Source of the DNA: Leisingera daeponensis
Lineage (GTDB): Bacteria; Pseudomonadota; Alphaproteobacteria; Rhodobacterales; Rhodobacteraceae
DNA: 64,000 bases
Reading direction: 5' to 3'
Assembly (NCBI RefSeq): GCF_019801465.1
Contig: NZ_JAHVJA010000003.1
Span: forward strand, 434,001-498,000
Within the stretch, counting starts at the first letter, position 1. Each line of letters opens with the position of its first letter. Shown here in pieces: positions 47,489 to 55,673 of this stretch. The notes beneath the pieces are model-generated. The model saw nothing but the letters and a program-made list of their open reading frames with translations, ran no database searches and had not been told where the DNA came from. Position numbers and translations under genes: made by a program.

Positions 47489-48055
47489 TCAAACGGCAAC
47501 CGGGCGCACCTCGGTGACTTCCGGAATGTAGTGGCGCAGCAGGTTCTCGATGCCCATCTTCAGGGTCAGGGTCGAGGACGGGCAGCCCGCGCAGGCGCCC
47601 TGCATATGCAGGTAGACCACGCCGCGGTCAAAGCCGTGGAAAGTGATGTCGCCGCCGTCCTGGGCCACCGCCGGGCGCACCCGGCTGTCCAGCAGCTCTT
47701 TGATCTGGTTGACGATCTCGGCGTCCTCGCCGGAGTGTTCGGCGTGGCCCGACGCGGGATCGGCAGAGCCGTCCGCCATCACCGGCTGGCCGGACTGGTA
47801 GTGTTCCATCACTGCGCCCAGGATGGCAGGCTTGATGTGGTCCCACTCGACGCCGTCGGCCTTGGTCACGGTTACAAAGTCATTGCCGAAGAACACGCCG
47901 GTCACGCCGTCGACCGCAAAGATACGGGAGGCTAGCGGTGATTTGCCTGCGGCGTCTGCGCTCGGGAAGTCGGCAGTGCCCACCTCTAGAACGGTCTGGC
48001 CCGGCAGGAATTTCAGCGTCGCCGGGTTAGGCGTGGATTCAGTCTGAATGAACAT
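47489..48055 (-). CDS. NifU family iron-sulfur carrier (NfuA-like)
   Basis: The 188-residue protein has an N-terminal Scaffold_N domain (MFIQTESTPNPATLKFLPG) and a C-terminal NifU domain with the CxxC pair in GACAGCPSS. It probably transfers iron-sulfur clusters to client enzymes such as those in sdhB or paaE, though that is inference. The length and domain order are those of alphaproteobacterial NfuA proteins. Confidence 0.93.
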   Translation of the reverse strand: MFIQTESTPNPATLKFLPGQTVLEVGTADFPSADAAGKSPLASRIFAVDGVTGVFFGNDFVTVTKADGVEWDHIKPAILGAVMEHYQSGQPVMADGSADPASGHAEHSGEDAEIVNQIKELLDSRVRPAVAQDGGDITFHGFDRGVVYLHMQGACAGCPSSTLTLKMGIENLLRHYIPEVTEVRPVAV

Positions 48056-48124
48056 GTCGGGTCTCCGTTAAGCGTGCCCCCGATATGCGCTCTGCGGCCC
48101 GCCAAGTCAAGATTTGGAACGATT

Positions 48125-48724
48125 CTAAATTGTGACTGCTGCGGCGTGGTCCAGCGCCTGCTCTAGCCGGTCGTCGCCCCAGAACAGCTCCGCCCCGCTG
48201 GTAAAGCTGGGCGCGCCGAAAATGCCCATGGCAATGGCCTCGTCGGTCTGTGCCCGCAGTGCCGATTTAATTGCGGGATCCAACGCCCGCTGCACCAGCC
48301 CGGGTGCAAGACCGGACACGCGCAGACAGCCCTGCAAAACGCGCTCGTCCGCGATATCCGCGCCCTGCCCGAACTGTGCTTGAAACACTGCCTGTGTAAA
48401 GGCAGCGATCCGGTCCTCCTCTGCCGCAGCCAAGGCCAGCCGCGCCGCCAGCAGGCCGTTCTGCGGGAAACTGTCCGGGCGGCAGAAGGACAGGCCGCGT
48501 GCGGCGCAGATACGTTCCAGATCGCGCCACATGTAGCGCCCTTTGGCCGGGAAGAGATTGAACGGGGAGGTGTTCCAGCCCTGGGCAGCGAAAACAGGCC
48601 CCAGAAGAAACGGTTTCCAGCTGACCGAAATCCCGCGGGCGGCTGCCAATCCGCCGATCCGCATCACGCTGAGATAGGAATAGGTGGAGGCGAAGTCGAA
48701 CCAGAATGTGATCCTGCCGGTCAT
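48125..48724 (-). CDS. 2-hydroxychromene-2-carboxylate isomerase-like DsbA-family protein
   Basis: The 199-residue protein has FWFDFASTYSYLSVMRI and KPFLLGPVFAAQGW at the start and GIFGAPSFTSGAELFWGDDRLEQAL at the end, the pattern of HCCA isomerase and kappa-class glutathione transferases. The naphthalene pathway name is only a family label; no aromatic ring-degradation genes other than paa are near. A glutathione-dependent isomerase or oxidoreductase is the safer call. Confidence 0.85.
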   Translation of the reverse strand: MTGRITFWFDFASTYSYLSVMRIGGLAAARGISVSWKPFLLGPVFAAQGWNTSPFNLFPAKGRYMWRDLERICAARGLSFCRPDSFPQNGLLAARLALAAAEEDRIAAFTQAVFQAQFGQGADIADERVLQGCLRVSGLAPGLVQRALDPAIKSALRAQTDEAIAMGIFGAPSFTSGAELFWGDDRLEQALDHAAAVTI

Positions 48725-48745
48725 TGCCTCTGCTGTCCCGCTTGA

Positions 48746-49201
48746 TCAGGTGATCGCTTCCAGCTTTTCCTTGCTGAGGTCGCCGGGCACGATGGTGATC
48801 GGCACCGGCAGGGTGCCGGAGTTCTTGGTCAGCTGAGTGACCAGCGGTCCCGGCCCCTTGCGGCCGGTTCCGGCGCCCAGCACCAGAACGCCGATTTCCG
48901 CGTCACCCTCGATATAATCGAGAATTTCTGGCACCGGCTCGCCTTCTCGGATCACCAGCTCCGGATCCACATTCTGGCGGTCGCGCATCCATTTGGCAAA
49001 GACCTCGAAATGGGCATGGATCCGTTCGCGGGCTTCCTCGCGCATCACTTCGCCGACTCCGATCCAGTGGTTGAATTCATCCGGCGGGATCACAGACAAT
49101 ATGGTCACGCCCGCACCGGTATGCGCCGCCCGCATCGCGGCAAAGCGCATCGCGTTCAGGCATTCGCGGCTATCATCCAGTACCACAAGGAATTTGCGCA
49201 T
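48746..49201 (-). CDS. Universal stress protein family protein
   Basis: The 151-residue protein has the UspA start RKFLVVLDDSRECLNAMRFAAMRA, HTGAGVTILSVIPPD and the ATP-type loop GVLVLGAGTGRKGPGPLVTQL with ending PITIVPG. It may bind ATP by family. I used the ATG at 49201. It follows the isomerase closely. Confidence 0.9.
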   Translation of the reverse strand: MRKFLVVLDDSRECLNAMRFAAMRAAHTGAGVTILSVIPPDEFNHWIGVGEVMREEARERIHAHFEVFAKWMRDRQNVDPELVIREGEPVPEILDYIEGDAEIGVLVLGAGTGRKGPGPLVTQLTKNSGTLPVPITIVPGDLSKEKLEAIT

Positions 49202-49333
49202 CGTCGCTCTCTCGTTGTTGCCCCGCGGATCATGGCGCAAGCGGCGCCGTCAGGCAATAGAGCCAAAGAACCCCATGGGGTTACGGCATCTGGCCCTAGT
49301 TCAATCCTGTTGGTCGTGCACAGGTGCCGCGGA

Positions 49334-50197
49334 TCATTTCTGGCTGGCGGCCCAGTCCCAGTATAGATCCCGCACGCGCTTGGCCACGGGGCCTGCCTGA
49401 TAGCGGCGGCCGTCAAATGCGGTGACCGGGGTGACCTTGCTCATGTTGCCGGACAGGAAGACCTCGTCAGCCTCTTCAAAGTCCTGATAGCCGAGCACGC
49501 ATTCATGCACTGCAAGGCCATCCGCTCGCATATTGCTGATGTGCCGCGCGCGGGTGATGCCCGCAAGGAATGTGCCGTTGGGGATCGGCGTGAACACTTC
49601 GCCGTCGCGCACCATGAAGACGTTGCTGGTGGTGGTCTCGGCCACATTGCCCATGGCGTCCAGAACAAGCGCATTGGTGAAGCCCTTACTGCGCGCTTCG
49701 CGCAGCATGCGGGCGTTGTTGGGATAAAGGCAGCCGGCCTTGGCGTTCACCACCGCGTTTTCCAGCACAGGGCGGCGGAACCGGGTGCGGGTCAGGGTGG
49801 CAGCGGCCTCTGGCGGGGCCATCGGGATCTCTTCCAGGCAAACGGCAAACTGCGTGCTGTCCGCCATGGGCGCGATCAGCGTCTCGTCTCCGTCGGCGGC
49901 CCAATACATCGGCCGGATATAGACGGCGGCACCGGGGGCGAAACCTTCCAGGCCGTCACGGATCACCTCGGTCATCGCCTCGGTGGACAGCGCAGGTGCC
50001 ATCATCAGCGCTTCGGCAGAGGCATTGGTGCGGGAGCAGTGCAAGTCCAGGTCCGGGGTCAAGCCGTCAAAGCGGCGCGCGCCGTCGAACACTGACGATC
50101 CCAGCCACATGGCATGGTCCGCGGCCCGCATTACAGCAGGGTTGCCGTCCTGCCAGCTGCCGTTGAAAAATGTCCGGATCGTCTTTCCCGCAGCCAT
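49334..50197 (-). CDS. Class IV aminotransferase, branched-chain type
   Basis: The 287-residue protein has the class IV fold: MWLGSSVFDGARRFDG, AVYIRPMYWAADG, NAKAGCLYPNNARMLREARSKGFTNALVLD with the PLP lysine, and GNVAETTTSNVFMVRDGEVFTP. It is closest in pattern to branched-chain or D-amino acid aminotransferases. GGGAGG precedes the ATG at 50197. The specific substrate is not readable. Confidence 0.88.
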   Translation of the reverse strand: MAAGKTIRTFFNGSWQDGNPAVMRAADHAMWLGSSVFDGARRFDGLTPDLDLHCSRTNASAEALMMAPALSTEAMTEVIRDGLEGFAPGAAVYIRPMYWAADGDETLIAPMADSTQFAVCLEEIPMAPPEAAATLTRTRFRRPVLENAVVNAKAGCLYPNNARMLREARSKGFTNALVLDAMGNVAETTTSNVFMVRDGEVFTPIPNGTFLAGITRARHISNMRADGLAVHECVLGYQDFEEADEVFLSGNMSKVTPVTAFDGRRYQAGPVAKRVRDLYWDWAASQK

Positions 50198-50362
50198 GGT
50201 TCTGCCTCCCTGTGCTTGCCCCAAGGGTAGGCACCGAAAGGTCAGAGGTCCAGACCTAATCCCGGTCAGGGCGGGCTGTGCGGCGTCATGGCAATTGAAG
50301 ATTTTCTGATTGCCGACAAGAGCTTGATCCGCACCCTCTGGAATTCTGACGCTGCGTCGGTC

Positions 50363-50400
50363 GGGTCAGGGTGCCTGACCCATTGTTTCGCGCGCGAAAC
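50363..50400. promoter_or_regulatory. Two inverted repeats upstream of the aminotransferase gene
   Basis: GGGTCAGG-GTG-CCTGACCC (50363-50381) and the perfect palindrome GTTTCGCGCGCGAAAC (50385-50400) lie next to each other between the VOC gene stop and the aminotransferase gene start. They could be a terminator for one gene or an operator for the other. The rest of 50198-50420 shows nothing I can name. Confidence 0.4.
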
Positions 50401-50420
50401 ATTCGGACAGGATAGCTGAC

Positions 50421-50915
50421 CTACTCAATCTCCGCGAGCAAATTCCGCAAATCCAAGGGGGCGGAGCCCATCTGCAGGCTGCCGTCGGACCCGCGCGGCC
50501 ACTCTTCTTCCGGCCGGTCGCGGTACAGCTCCACCCCGTTGCCGTCCGGGTCGCGCAGATAGATGGCCTCGGACACGCCGTGGTCGGCGGCGCCTTCCAA
50601 GGCGATGCCTGCGTCCAGCACCCGCCGCAGCACCGCGGCCAGGCTCGGACGGTCCGGCAGCAGAATAGCGGAGTGGTAGAGGCCGGTCATATTTGGGGCC
50701 GGGGCAGGACCGCCGCGCGACTGCCAGGTGTTGAGGCCGATGTGGTGGTGATACCCGCCCGCTGACAGGAAGACGGCGGAGCTGCCCAGCCGCTGGGTTA
50801 CTTCGAACCCCAGCACGCCGCTGTAAAACGCGATTGCCTGTTCCAGGTCCGACACCTTCAGGTGGATATGGCCGATGCGGGTGCCTGCGGGCAGGGGGGC
50901 TGTGCCGGTGCTCAT
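50421..50915 (-). CDS. VOC (glyoxalase/dioxygenase) family protein
   Basis: The 164-residue protein has the VOC repeats GHIHLKVSDLEQAIAFYSGVLGFEV and YHSAILLPDRPSLAAVLRRVLDAG, with the metal-type residues in GYHHHIGLNTW and AIYLRDPDGNGVELY. It resembles catechol-2,3-dioxygenase-like CatE proteins, but it is a single unit of this fold and its substrate is unknown. GGAGA lies before the ATG at 50915; a second ATG at 50927 lacks a Shine-Dalgarno. Confidence 0.82.
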   Translation of the reverse strand: MSTGTAPLPAGTRIGHIHLKVSDLEQAIAFYSGVLGFEVTQRLGSSAVFLSAGGYHHHIGLNTWQSRGGPAPAPNMTGLYHSAILLPDRPSLAAVLRRVLDAGIALEGAADHGVSEAIYLRDPDGNGVELYRDRPEEEWPRGSDGSLQMGSAPLDLRNLLAEIE

Positions 50916-51032
50916 TGCTGTCTCCATCTGTCTGTTAAGGTGAAGATGGAGGGTTACCGTTCAAAAGGCTATTCCGCAGCGGTGCACCATTTCCCTGTGG
51001 TTTTGCACAGCGGCACGTAAGCAGCGCGGCCA

Positions 51033-51102
51033 GCGCGCCGTCAGGCGCGCCGGGCCCAACCGGGCCTGCGCATCAGTGATGCGCGGAAGCCCGGGCGGGA
51101 GC
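51033..51102 (-). repeat. Dispersed intergenic hairpin repeat, family 2, copy B
   Basis: Read on the minus strand, the order is GCTCCCGCCCG, the hairpin GCGCATC-ACT-GATGCGC, GGCCC-GGTT-GGGCC and GCGCGCC-TGAC-GGCGCGC. This parallels copy A at 38312-38388 block by block. It sits in the 201-bp gap after the paa operon (50916-51116) and is the likely transcription end of that operon. Confidence 0.7.
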
Positions 51103-51116
51103 ATTTCCGCTGGCGA

Positions 51117-51878
51117 TCAGGCGGCGGGCTTCATGCCGGCCTTTGCCAGAACGGCAGTGGCGGCCTGTTCCCAGCGGGCCTTCAGCTCCGCATTTGGGGT
51201 GCGGCGCAAGCCCATCGCCTTAAGGCCCTCGAATTTCTGCGAAGTCTCCGAACCGAAGCTGGCCGCCACCCTTGGCCACCAGTAGTCCGCCAGCGCCTGC
51301 AGAGTCTCTGCGCCTTGCGTCTCGACCAGTACCATCAGGCCTTCCTCGGCCAATTCCGCGTGATGCGCCTCAACCGGCTGGATGGCGCGGAAAGCCTCGG
51401 CCAGCGGCTGGTAGGAGACATGGCTCAGCTCTTCCAGCTGCACGGCAACGGCACTTCCCATGAGCAGGTTCATCACCACCGCGTCGGCCCAGCCTTCCAG
51501 CGGGTAGTTGAAGACGGCCAGCCGCATATCGTGCTTGGTCCGGGTCTGGCCGATGTCGGCGTCCCGCTCCAGCCGCGCGGTCCAGGGGTGGTGGTCGGCG
51601 TAGCGGTCGGTGTCGGCGCCGAACTCGCCCATGATGCGCAGCACCTTTTCGGCGCTGTCGGATTTTTCCAGCACGATTTTGGCGGCGGCGATGCGCGCCT
51701 TGATGCCGGGGCCTTCGTTGATGATGTCGGCAAAGCCCGCGGCGCCTGCCAGCTCGCTGTCGACAAAGGTCGCCATCATCTTCATCAGCTCGGCGCGGTA
51801 GCGCGGCGGCACGTTGGACGGGTTGCTCAGCACGCCGCCCTGGGCCAGATAGCTTGCGATGCTCATCTCGTCAGTCAT
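51117..51878 (-). CDS. Extra PaaA/PaaC-like ferritin-fold protein at the end of the paa operon
   Basis: The 253-residue protein belongs to the phenylacetic acid catabolic (PF05138) family but is distinct from PaaA and PaaC in the same operon. It carries Glu42 in FVDSELAGAAGF, a pair Glu71-x-x-Asp74 where an ExxH would be expected, and an intact-looking ExxH in VQLEELSHVSY followed by VEAHHAELAEEG. The diiron site may thus be incomplete or altered. It begins with a strong Shine-Dalgarno (GGGAGGAAAG) 24 bp after paaE. Function unknown; it may be a stabilising or regulatory subunit. Confidence 0.82.
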   Translation of the reverse strand: MTDEMSIASYLAQGGVLSNPSNVPPRYRAELMKMMATFVDSELAGAAGFADIINEGPGIKARIAAAKIVLEKSDSAEKVLRIMGEFGADTDRYADHHPWTARLERDADIGQTRTKHDMRLAVFNYPLEGWADAVVMNLLMGSAVAVQLEELSHVSYQPLAEAFRAIQPVEAHHAELAEEGLMVLVETQGAETLQALADYWWPRVAASFGSETSQKFEGLKAMGLRRTPNAELKARWEQAATAVLAKAGMKPAA

Positions 51879-51902
51879 GATCTTTCCTCCCTCGGGCAGG
51901 CG

Positions 51903-52976
51903 TTACTGGTCGTAATCGACCACGACGTTATCGGTCACCGGATAGGCCTGACACGACAGCACATAGCCCTTCTCGACCTCGTAGTCTTCCAGCGCGTGGT
52001 TCGCGACCATCTCGACCTCGCCCTCCAGCACTTTGCAGCGGCAGGTCGAGCAGACGCCCGCCTTGCAGGCATAGGGCGCGTCCATCGCGTTTTCCAGCGC
52101 AGCGTCCAGCAGGGTCATGTCCTTGCCCATCTCGATGGTCTGGGTGGCGCCGTCCAGGGTGATGGCAGCCTTTGTCTGGTTGGCGCTAGAGGCTGCGCCG
52201 CTCGCGGCGGCCTTGCGTTTGGCGCGGCCCGGCTGGGCAGAGGCGAACAGCTCGAACTTGATCTGGCTGTCCTCCAGCCCGACGGTGCGCAGGGCGGCTG
52301 CAATGCCCAGCATCATCGGCTCCGGGCCGCAGATAAAGGCGGTGTCGACCGATTTGATGTCGATCCAGTGCTCGAACAGCTGGGCGCATTTCTCCTCGGT
52401 CACCAGGCCGGTGAACAGGTCGATTTCCTGCGCGTCCGATTCCAGCACATGGATCACGTTGAAACGGCCCATGTACAGGTTCTTGAGGTCTTCCAGCTCC
52501 TCGCGGAACATGATCGTGTTCACGCCCTTGTTGGCATAAACCAGCGTGAAGGAGGATTTGGGTTCCGCCGCCAGCGTCGTCTTAAGGATCGACAGCACGG
52601 GCGTGATGCCTGAGCCGCCGGCAAAGCCCAGATAGTGCTTCTCGGCCACCGCATCGAGCGGGGTGAAGAAGCTGCCCATCGGCGGCATCGCCTGCAGGAT
52701 ATCGCCCGCCTTCAGTTCGGTGTTGGCCCAGGTCGAAAAGGCGCCGCCGTCGACCCGCTTGATGCCGACTTGCAGAATGCCTTCGCTTTTGCCTGCGCAG
52801 ATCGAGTAGCTGCGGCGCAGCTCCTCGCCGTCGAAGGTGCGGCGGAAGGTCAGGTACTGGCCCTGGGTGAAATCGAATTCCTCTGCCGCGCCGTCCGCGG
52901 GCTTCAGGGTAACAACCACCGCATCCCGGATGGTCTTGCGGACGTCGGTGACTTCAAGGTCGTGAAAGCGCGCCAT
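51903..52976 (-). CDS. paaE: Phenylacetyl-CoA epoxidase reductase PaaE
   Basis: PaaE passes electrons from NADPH through FAD and a 2Fe-2S cluster to the PaaAC epoxidase. The 357-residue protein has the FAD motif RRSYSIC, the NADPH block GFAGGSGITPVLSIL, YANKGVNTIMFREEL, and a C-terminal ferredoxin domain with CKAGVCSTCRCKV and a later Cys. The ATG at 52976 has GAGGAGA upstream. It follows paaD by 10 bp. Confidence 0.95.
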   Translation of the reverse strand: MARFHDLEVTDVRKTIRDAVVVTLKPADGAAEEFDFTQGQYLTFRRTFDGEELRRSYSICAGKSEGILQVGIKRVDGGAFSTWANTELKAGDILQAMPPMGSFFTPLDAVAEKHYLGFAGGSGITPVLSILKTTLAAEPKSSFTLVYANKGVNTIMFREELEDLKNLYMGRFNVIHVLESDAQEIDLFTGLVTEEKCAQLFEHWIDIKSVDTAFICGPEPMMLGIAAALRTVGLEDSQIKFELFASAQPGRAKRKAAASGAASSANQTKAAITLDGATQTIEMGKDMTLLDAALENAMDAPYACKAGVCSTCRCKVLEGEVEMVANHALEDYEVEKGYVLSCQAYPVTDNVVVDYDQ

Positions 52977-52986
52977 CAGGGTCTCC

Positions 52987-53460
52987 TCAGATGCACTTGA
53001 AATAATCAAAAGGTTCGAGGCAGTCCTGGCAGCGCCAGTGGGCCTTGCAGGGAGTCGAGCCGAACTGGCTGACCTTGGTGACATGTTTGCTGCCGCAATG
53101 CGGGCATTTCTCCGGGCCGCCTGCAGGCTGGGGCGGGGCGATGCCGTATTCCTCGAGCTTTGCCCGGCCCTTTTCCGACAGCCAGTCGGTGGTCCAAGCG
53201 GGGGATATCTGGGTCTTCAGCCGCAGGTCGGTGATGCCTCGGGCGCGCAGGGCGGTTTCGATGTCCATGTTGATCACCGAAGTGGCCGGACAGCCGGAGT
53301 AGGTCGGGGTGACGGTGACCACCAGGGTTTCGCTCTGCCAGGCTACATCGCGGATGATGCCCAGGTCCACCAGCGAGATCACCGGGATTTCCGGGTCGGG
53401 AACGGCGTCGAGCCAGTCCCAGATCTGTTCAATGCTTGGCTGAGTTGTCACTTGGCTCAT
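52987..53460 (-). CDS. paaD: Phenylacetyl-CoA epoxidase assembly protein PaaD
   Basis: PaaD is an MIP18-type iron-sulfur assembly factor required for PaaE maturation in E. coli. The 157-residue protein has VPDPEIPVISLVDLGIIRDV, TYSGCPATSVINMDIE and a C-terminal zinc-ribbon part with CPHCGS, CKAHWRCQDC and FKCI. The length and domains are those of PaaD. Confidence 0.94.
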   Translation of the reverse strand: MSQVTTQPSIEQIWDWLDAVPDPEIPVISLVDLGIIRDVAWQSETLVVTVTPTYSGCPATSVINMDIETALRARGITDLRLKTQISPAWTTDWLSEKGRAKLEEYGIAPPQPAGGPEKCPHCGSKHVTKVSQFGSTPCKAHWRCQDCLEPFDYFKCI

Positions 53461-53484
53461 GCGGTTACCCTCATTGGCGTTTCC

Positions 53485-53504
53485 GCCCGGCGTATACGCC
53501 GGGC
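53485..53504. other. Perfect 20-bp palindrome between paaC and paaD
   Basis: GCCCGGCGTA followed by TACGCCGGGC makes a perfect inverted repeat in the 105-bp gap (53461-53565). In RNA it would form a strong hairpin within the paa transcript; in DNA it could be a protein site. Confidence 0.6.
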
Positions 53505-53565
53505 AAGGCCCGCTGCTGCTCCTCCCCCGGGAAGGGGCGATGCCCTCAGTTCTTTGGCCGTGGCC

Positions 53566-54327
53566 TTACCACTTGGCGCCCGGGTAGGCGCGCTGCAGCC
53601 ATTGCATCTGGGTTAGCAGGTGGCCCAAGTGCTCGGTGTGCATCGCGCCAGTGCGACCGCCCTTGTGGGCGAAGCGGCTCTCCGGGATGGTCAGCGTGGC
53701 CTCATCCAGCACACGGGAGACCAGCGCATCATATTCCTCGCGTAAGGCGGCCGGGTCAGGGGCGATGCCCGCCTTTACCATTTCCGCGTCCACTTCGTCG
53801 GACTGGAACATCTCGCCCGCGTAGGGCCACAGGTAATCGAGCGCCTCCTGCATCCGGCGGTGGCTTTCCTCGGTGCCGTCGCCCAAGCTCACCACCGTGT
53901 CGGCGGAGCGCTCCAGGTGGTAGGCCGCTTCCTTGGAAGCCTTCTCGGCAATTGCAGCGACGCGCGGGTCGGAGGATTTCACGAGCCGGCCCAGCTGGAT
54001 CAAGTGCCAGGCGTCAAACAGGAACTGGCGCATCAGGGTGCGGCCGAAGTCGTGGTTCGGCACCTCGACCAGCAGCACATTGCGGAAATCCCAGGCGTCG
54101 CGCAGGAAGGCGAGGTCGTCGGCAGACTTACCTTCGCCCTGCAGCTCTGCGGCGAGGCCGAGCCACATCTGAGTCTGGCCGATCAGGTCCAGCGCGGTAT
54201 TGGCCAGCGCGATGTCCTCTTCCAGCACCGGAGCGTGCCCGCACCATTCGCTGACCCGGTGGCCGAGGATCAGGGTGTTGTCCCCCATCCGCAGCAGGAA
54301 CTGGGTGAATGCCTCGTCGCGGGTCAT
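53566..54327 (-). CDS. paaC: Phenylacetyl-CoA epoxidase structural subunit PaaC
   Basis: PaaC is the non-catalytic ferritin-fold partner of PaaA. The 253-residue protein begins RDEAFTQFLLRMGDNTLILGHRVSEWCGHAP and has the block EDIALANTALDLIGQTQMWLGLAAE, EVPNHDFGRTLMRQFLFDAWHLIQLG and KEAAYHLERSADTVVSLGDGTEESHRRMQEAL. It starts on the paaB stop (TAATG). Confidence 0.94.
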   Translation of the reverse strand: MTRDEAFTQFLLRMGDNTLILGHRVSEWCGHAPVLEEDIALANTALDLIGQTQMWLGLAAELQGEGKSADDLAFLRDAWDFRNVLLVEVPNHDFGRTLMRQFLFDAWHLIQLGRLVKSSDPRVAAIAEKASKEAAYHLERSADTVVSLGDGTEESHRRMQEALDYLWPYAGEMFQSDEVDAEMVKAGIAPDPAALREEYDALVSRVLDEATLTIPESRFAHKGGRTGAMHTEHLGHLLTQMQWLQRAYPGAKW

Positions 54328-54611
54328 TACATTGCCCCCACTTCTTCGGGGATGTCGAAGAAGGTCGGGTGGCGGTAGACCTTGCTCTCCGACGGCTCAT
54401 AGAGCGGCCCCTTGTCGCTGGGGGAGGAGGCGCTGATGTTGTTGGCCTCGACCACCCAGATCGACACGCCCTCGTTGCGGCGGGTGTAGACGTCGCGGGC
54501 GTTCTTGATCGCCATTTCGGCGTCGGGCGCATGCAGCGAGCCGACGTGGCGGTGGCTCATGCCGTGCTGGCCGCGGATGAAGATTTCCCAGAGGGGCCAT
54601 TCGTTTTTCAT
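54327..54611 (-). CDS. paaB: Phenylacetyl-CoA epoxidase small subunit PaaB
   Basis: PaaB is a small bridging subunit of the epoxidase. The 94-residue protein has the family start KNEWPLWEIFIRGQHGMSHRHVGSLHAPDAEMAI and VYTRRNEGVSIWVVEANNI. GGAGGATTAGAGAC precedes the ATG. Confidence 0.95.
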   Translation of the reverse strand: MKNEWPLWEIFIRGQHGMSHRHVGSLHAPDAEMAIKNARDVYTRRNEGVSIWVVEANNISASSPSDKGPLYEPSESKVYRHPTFFDIPEEVGAM

Positions 54612-54671
54612 GTCTCTAATCCTCCTGGCTGAGGGGGCGCCTGCGCAGCGGCGGCGCCGGAAAGCTTGGGG

Positions 54672-55649
54672 TTATTCGGCTGCGTGTTTGCGCGCGGCCT
54701 TCTTCCGGGCGTGGGCCAGCATGCCGTCGCGGACCCATTTGCCGTCGTCCCAGGCCTTGTTGCGGGCGGCGAGCCGGTCGGTGTTGCAGGGGCCGTTGCC
54801 CTGGATCACGTCAAAGAACTCGCTCCAGTCCGGGTCGGTGTAGTCGTAGTGGCCGCGCTCCTCGTTCCATTTCAGGTCCGGGTCGGGAACGGTCAGGCCC
54901 AGGTATTCGGCCTGCGGCACGGTCTGGTCGACGAATTTCTGGCGCAGTTCGTCATTGGTGTTCATCTTGATCTTCCAGGCCATCGACTGGGCGGAATGGA
55001 CCGAGTCCTTGTCCGAGGGGCCGAACATCATCAGCGACGGATACCAGAGGCGGTTCAGCGCATCCTGCGCCATCTTCTTCTGCTCCGGCGTGCCTTCGGC
55101 CATCTTGCGGATCACGTCATAGCCCTGGCGCTGGTGAAAGCTCTCTTCCTTGCAGATCCGGATCATCGCGCGCGAATAGGGGCCGAAGGAGGTGCGCTGC
55201 AGCGGCACCTGGTTCATGATCGCCGCGCCGTCGACCAGCCAGCCGACCGCGCCCATGTCAGCCCAGTTCAGCGTCGGGTAGTTGAAAATCGACGAATATT
55301 TCATCCGCCCGTCCAACAGCATCTCCGTCAGCTCGTCGCGGGTCACGCCCAGTGTCTCCGCCGCGCAGTAGAGGTACAGGCCGTGGCCCGCCTCGTCCTG
55401 CACCTTGGCGAGCAGGATCGCCTTGCGCTCCAGCGTGGGGGCGCGGGTGATCCAGTTGCCCTCGGGCAGCTGGCCGACGATTTCGGAGTGCGCGTGCTGG
55501 CCGATCTGGCGGATCAGCGTCTTGCGGTAGCCCTCGGGCATCCAGTCCTTGGGCTCGATCTTCTCCCCCGCGTCGATACGGGCCTGGAAGGCGGCCAGCT
55601 TTTCCGGATCGTCCTGGGTCGCTTCGGATTTGATCATCTGAGCATACAT
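54672..55649 (-). CDS. paaA: Phenylacetyl-CoA epoxidase catalytic subunit PaaA
   Basis: PaaA carries the diiron site that epoxidises the aromatic ring of phenylacetyl-CoA. The 325-residue protein has [29 protein letters not shown] with the ExxH, then [22 protein letters not shown] with a second ExxH, and the MFGPSDKDS block. A strong GCAGGAGG precedes the ATG. It follows the thiolase gene by 24 bp. Confidence 0.96.
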   Translation of the reverse strand: MYAQMIKSEATQDDPEKLAAFQARIDAGEKIEPKDWMPEGYRKTLIRQIGQHAHSEIVGQLPEGNWITRAPTLERKAILLAKVQDEAGHGLYLYCAAETLGVTRDELTEMLLDGRMKYSSIFNYPTLNWADMGAVGWLVDGAAIMNQVPLQRTSFGPYSRAMIRICKEESFHQRQGYDVIRKMAEGTPEQKKMAQDALNRLWYPSLMMFGPSDKDSVHSAQSMAWKIKMNTNDELRQKFVDQTVPQAEYLGLTVPDPDLKWNEERGHYDYTDPDWSEFFDVIQGNGPCNTDRLAARNKAWDDGKWVRDGMLAHARKKAARKHAAE

Positions 55650-55673
55650 GTCTGGGACCTCCTGCGGGGTAGA

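Noticed and set aside
50289-50417. 42-codon plus-strand frame in the aminotransferase leader
   Set aside because: No Shine-Dalgarno, and it runs through the two inverted repeats, which explain the region better.
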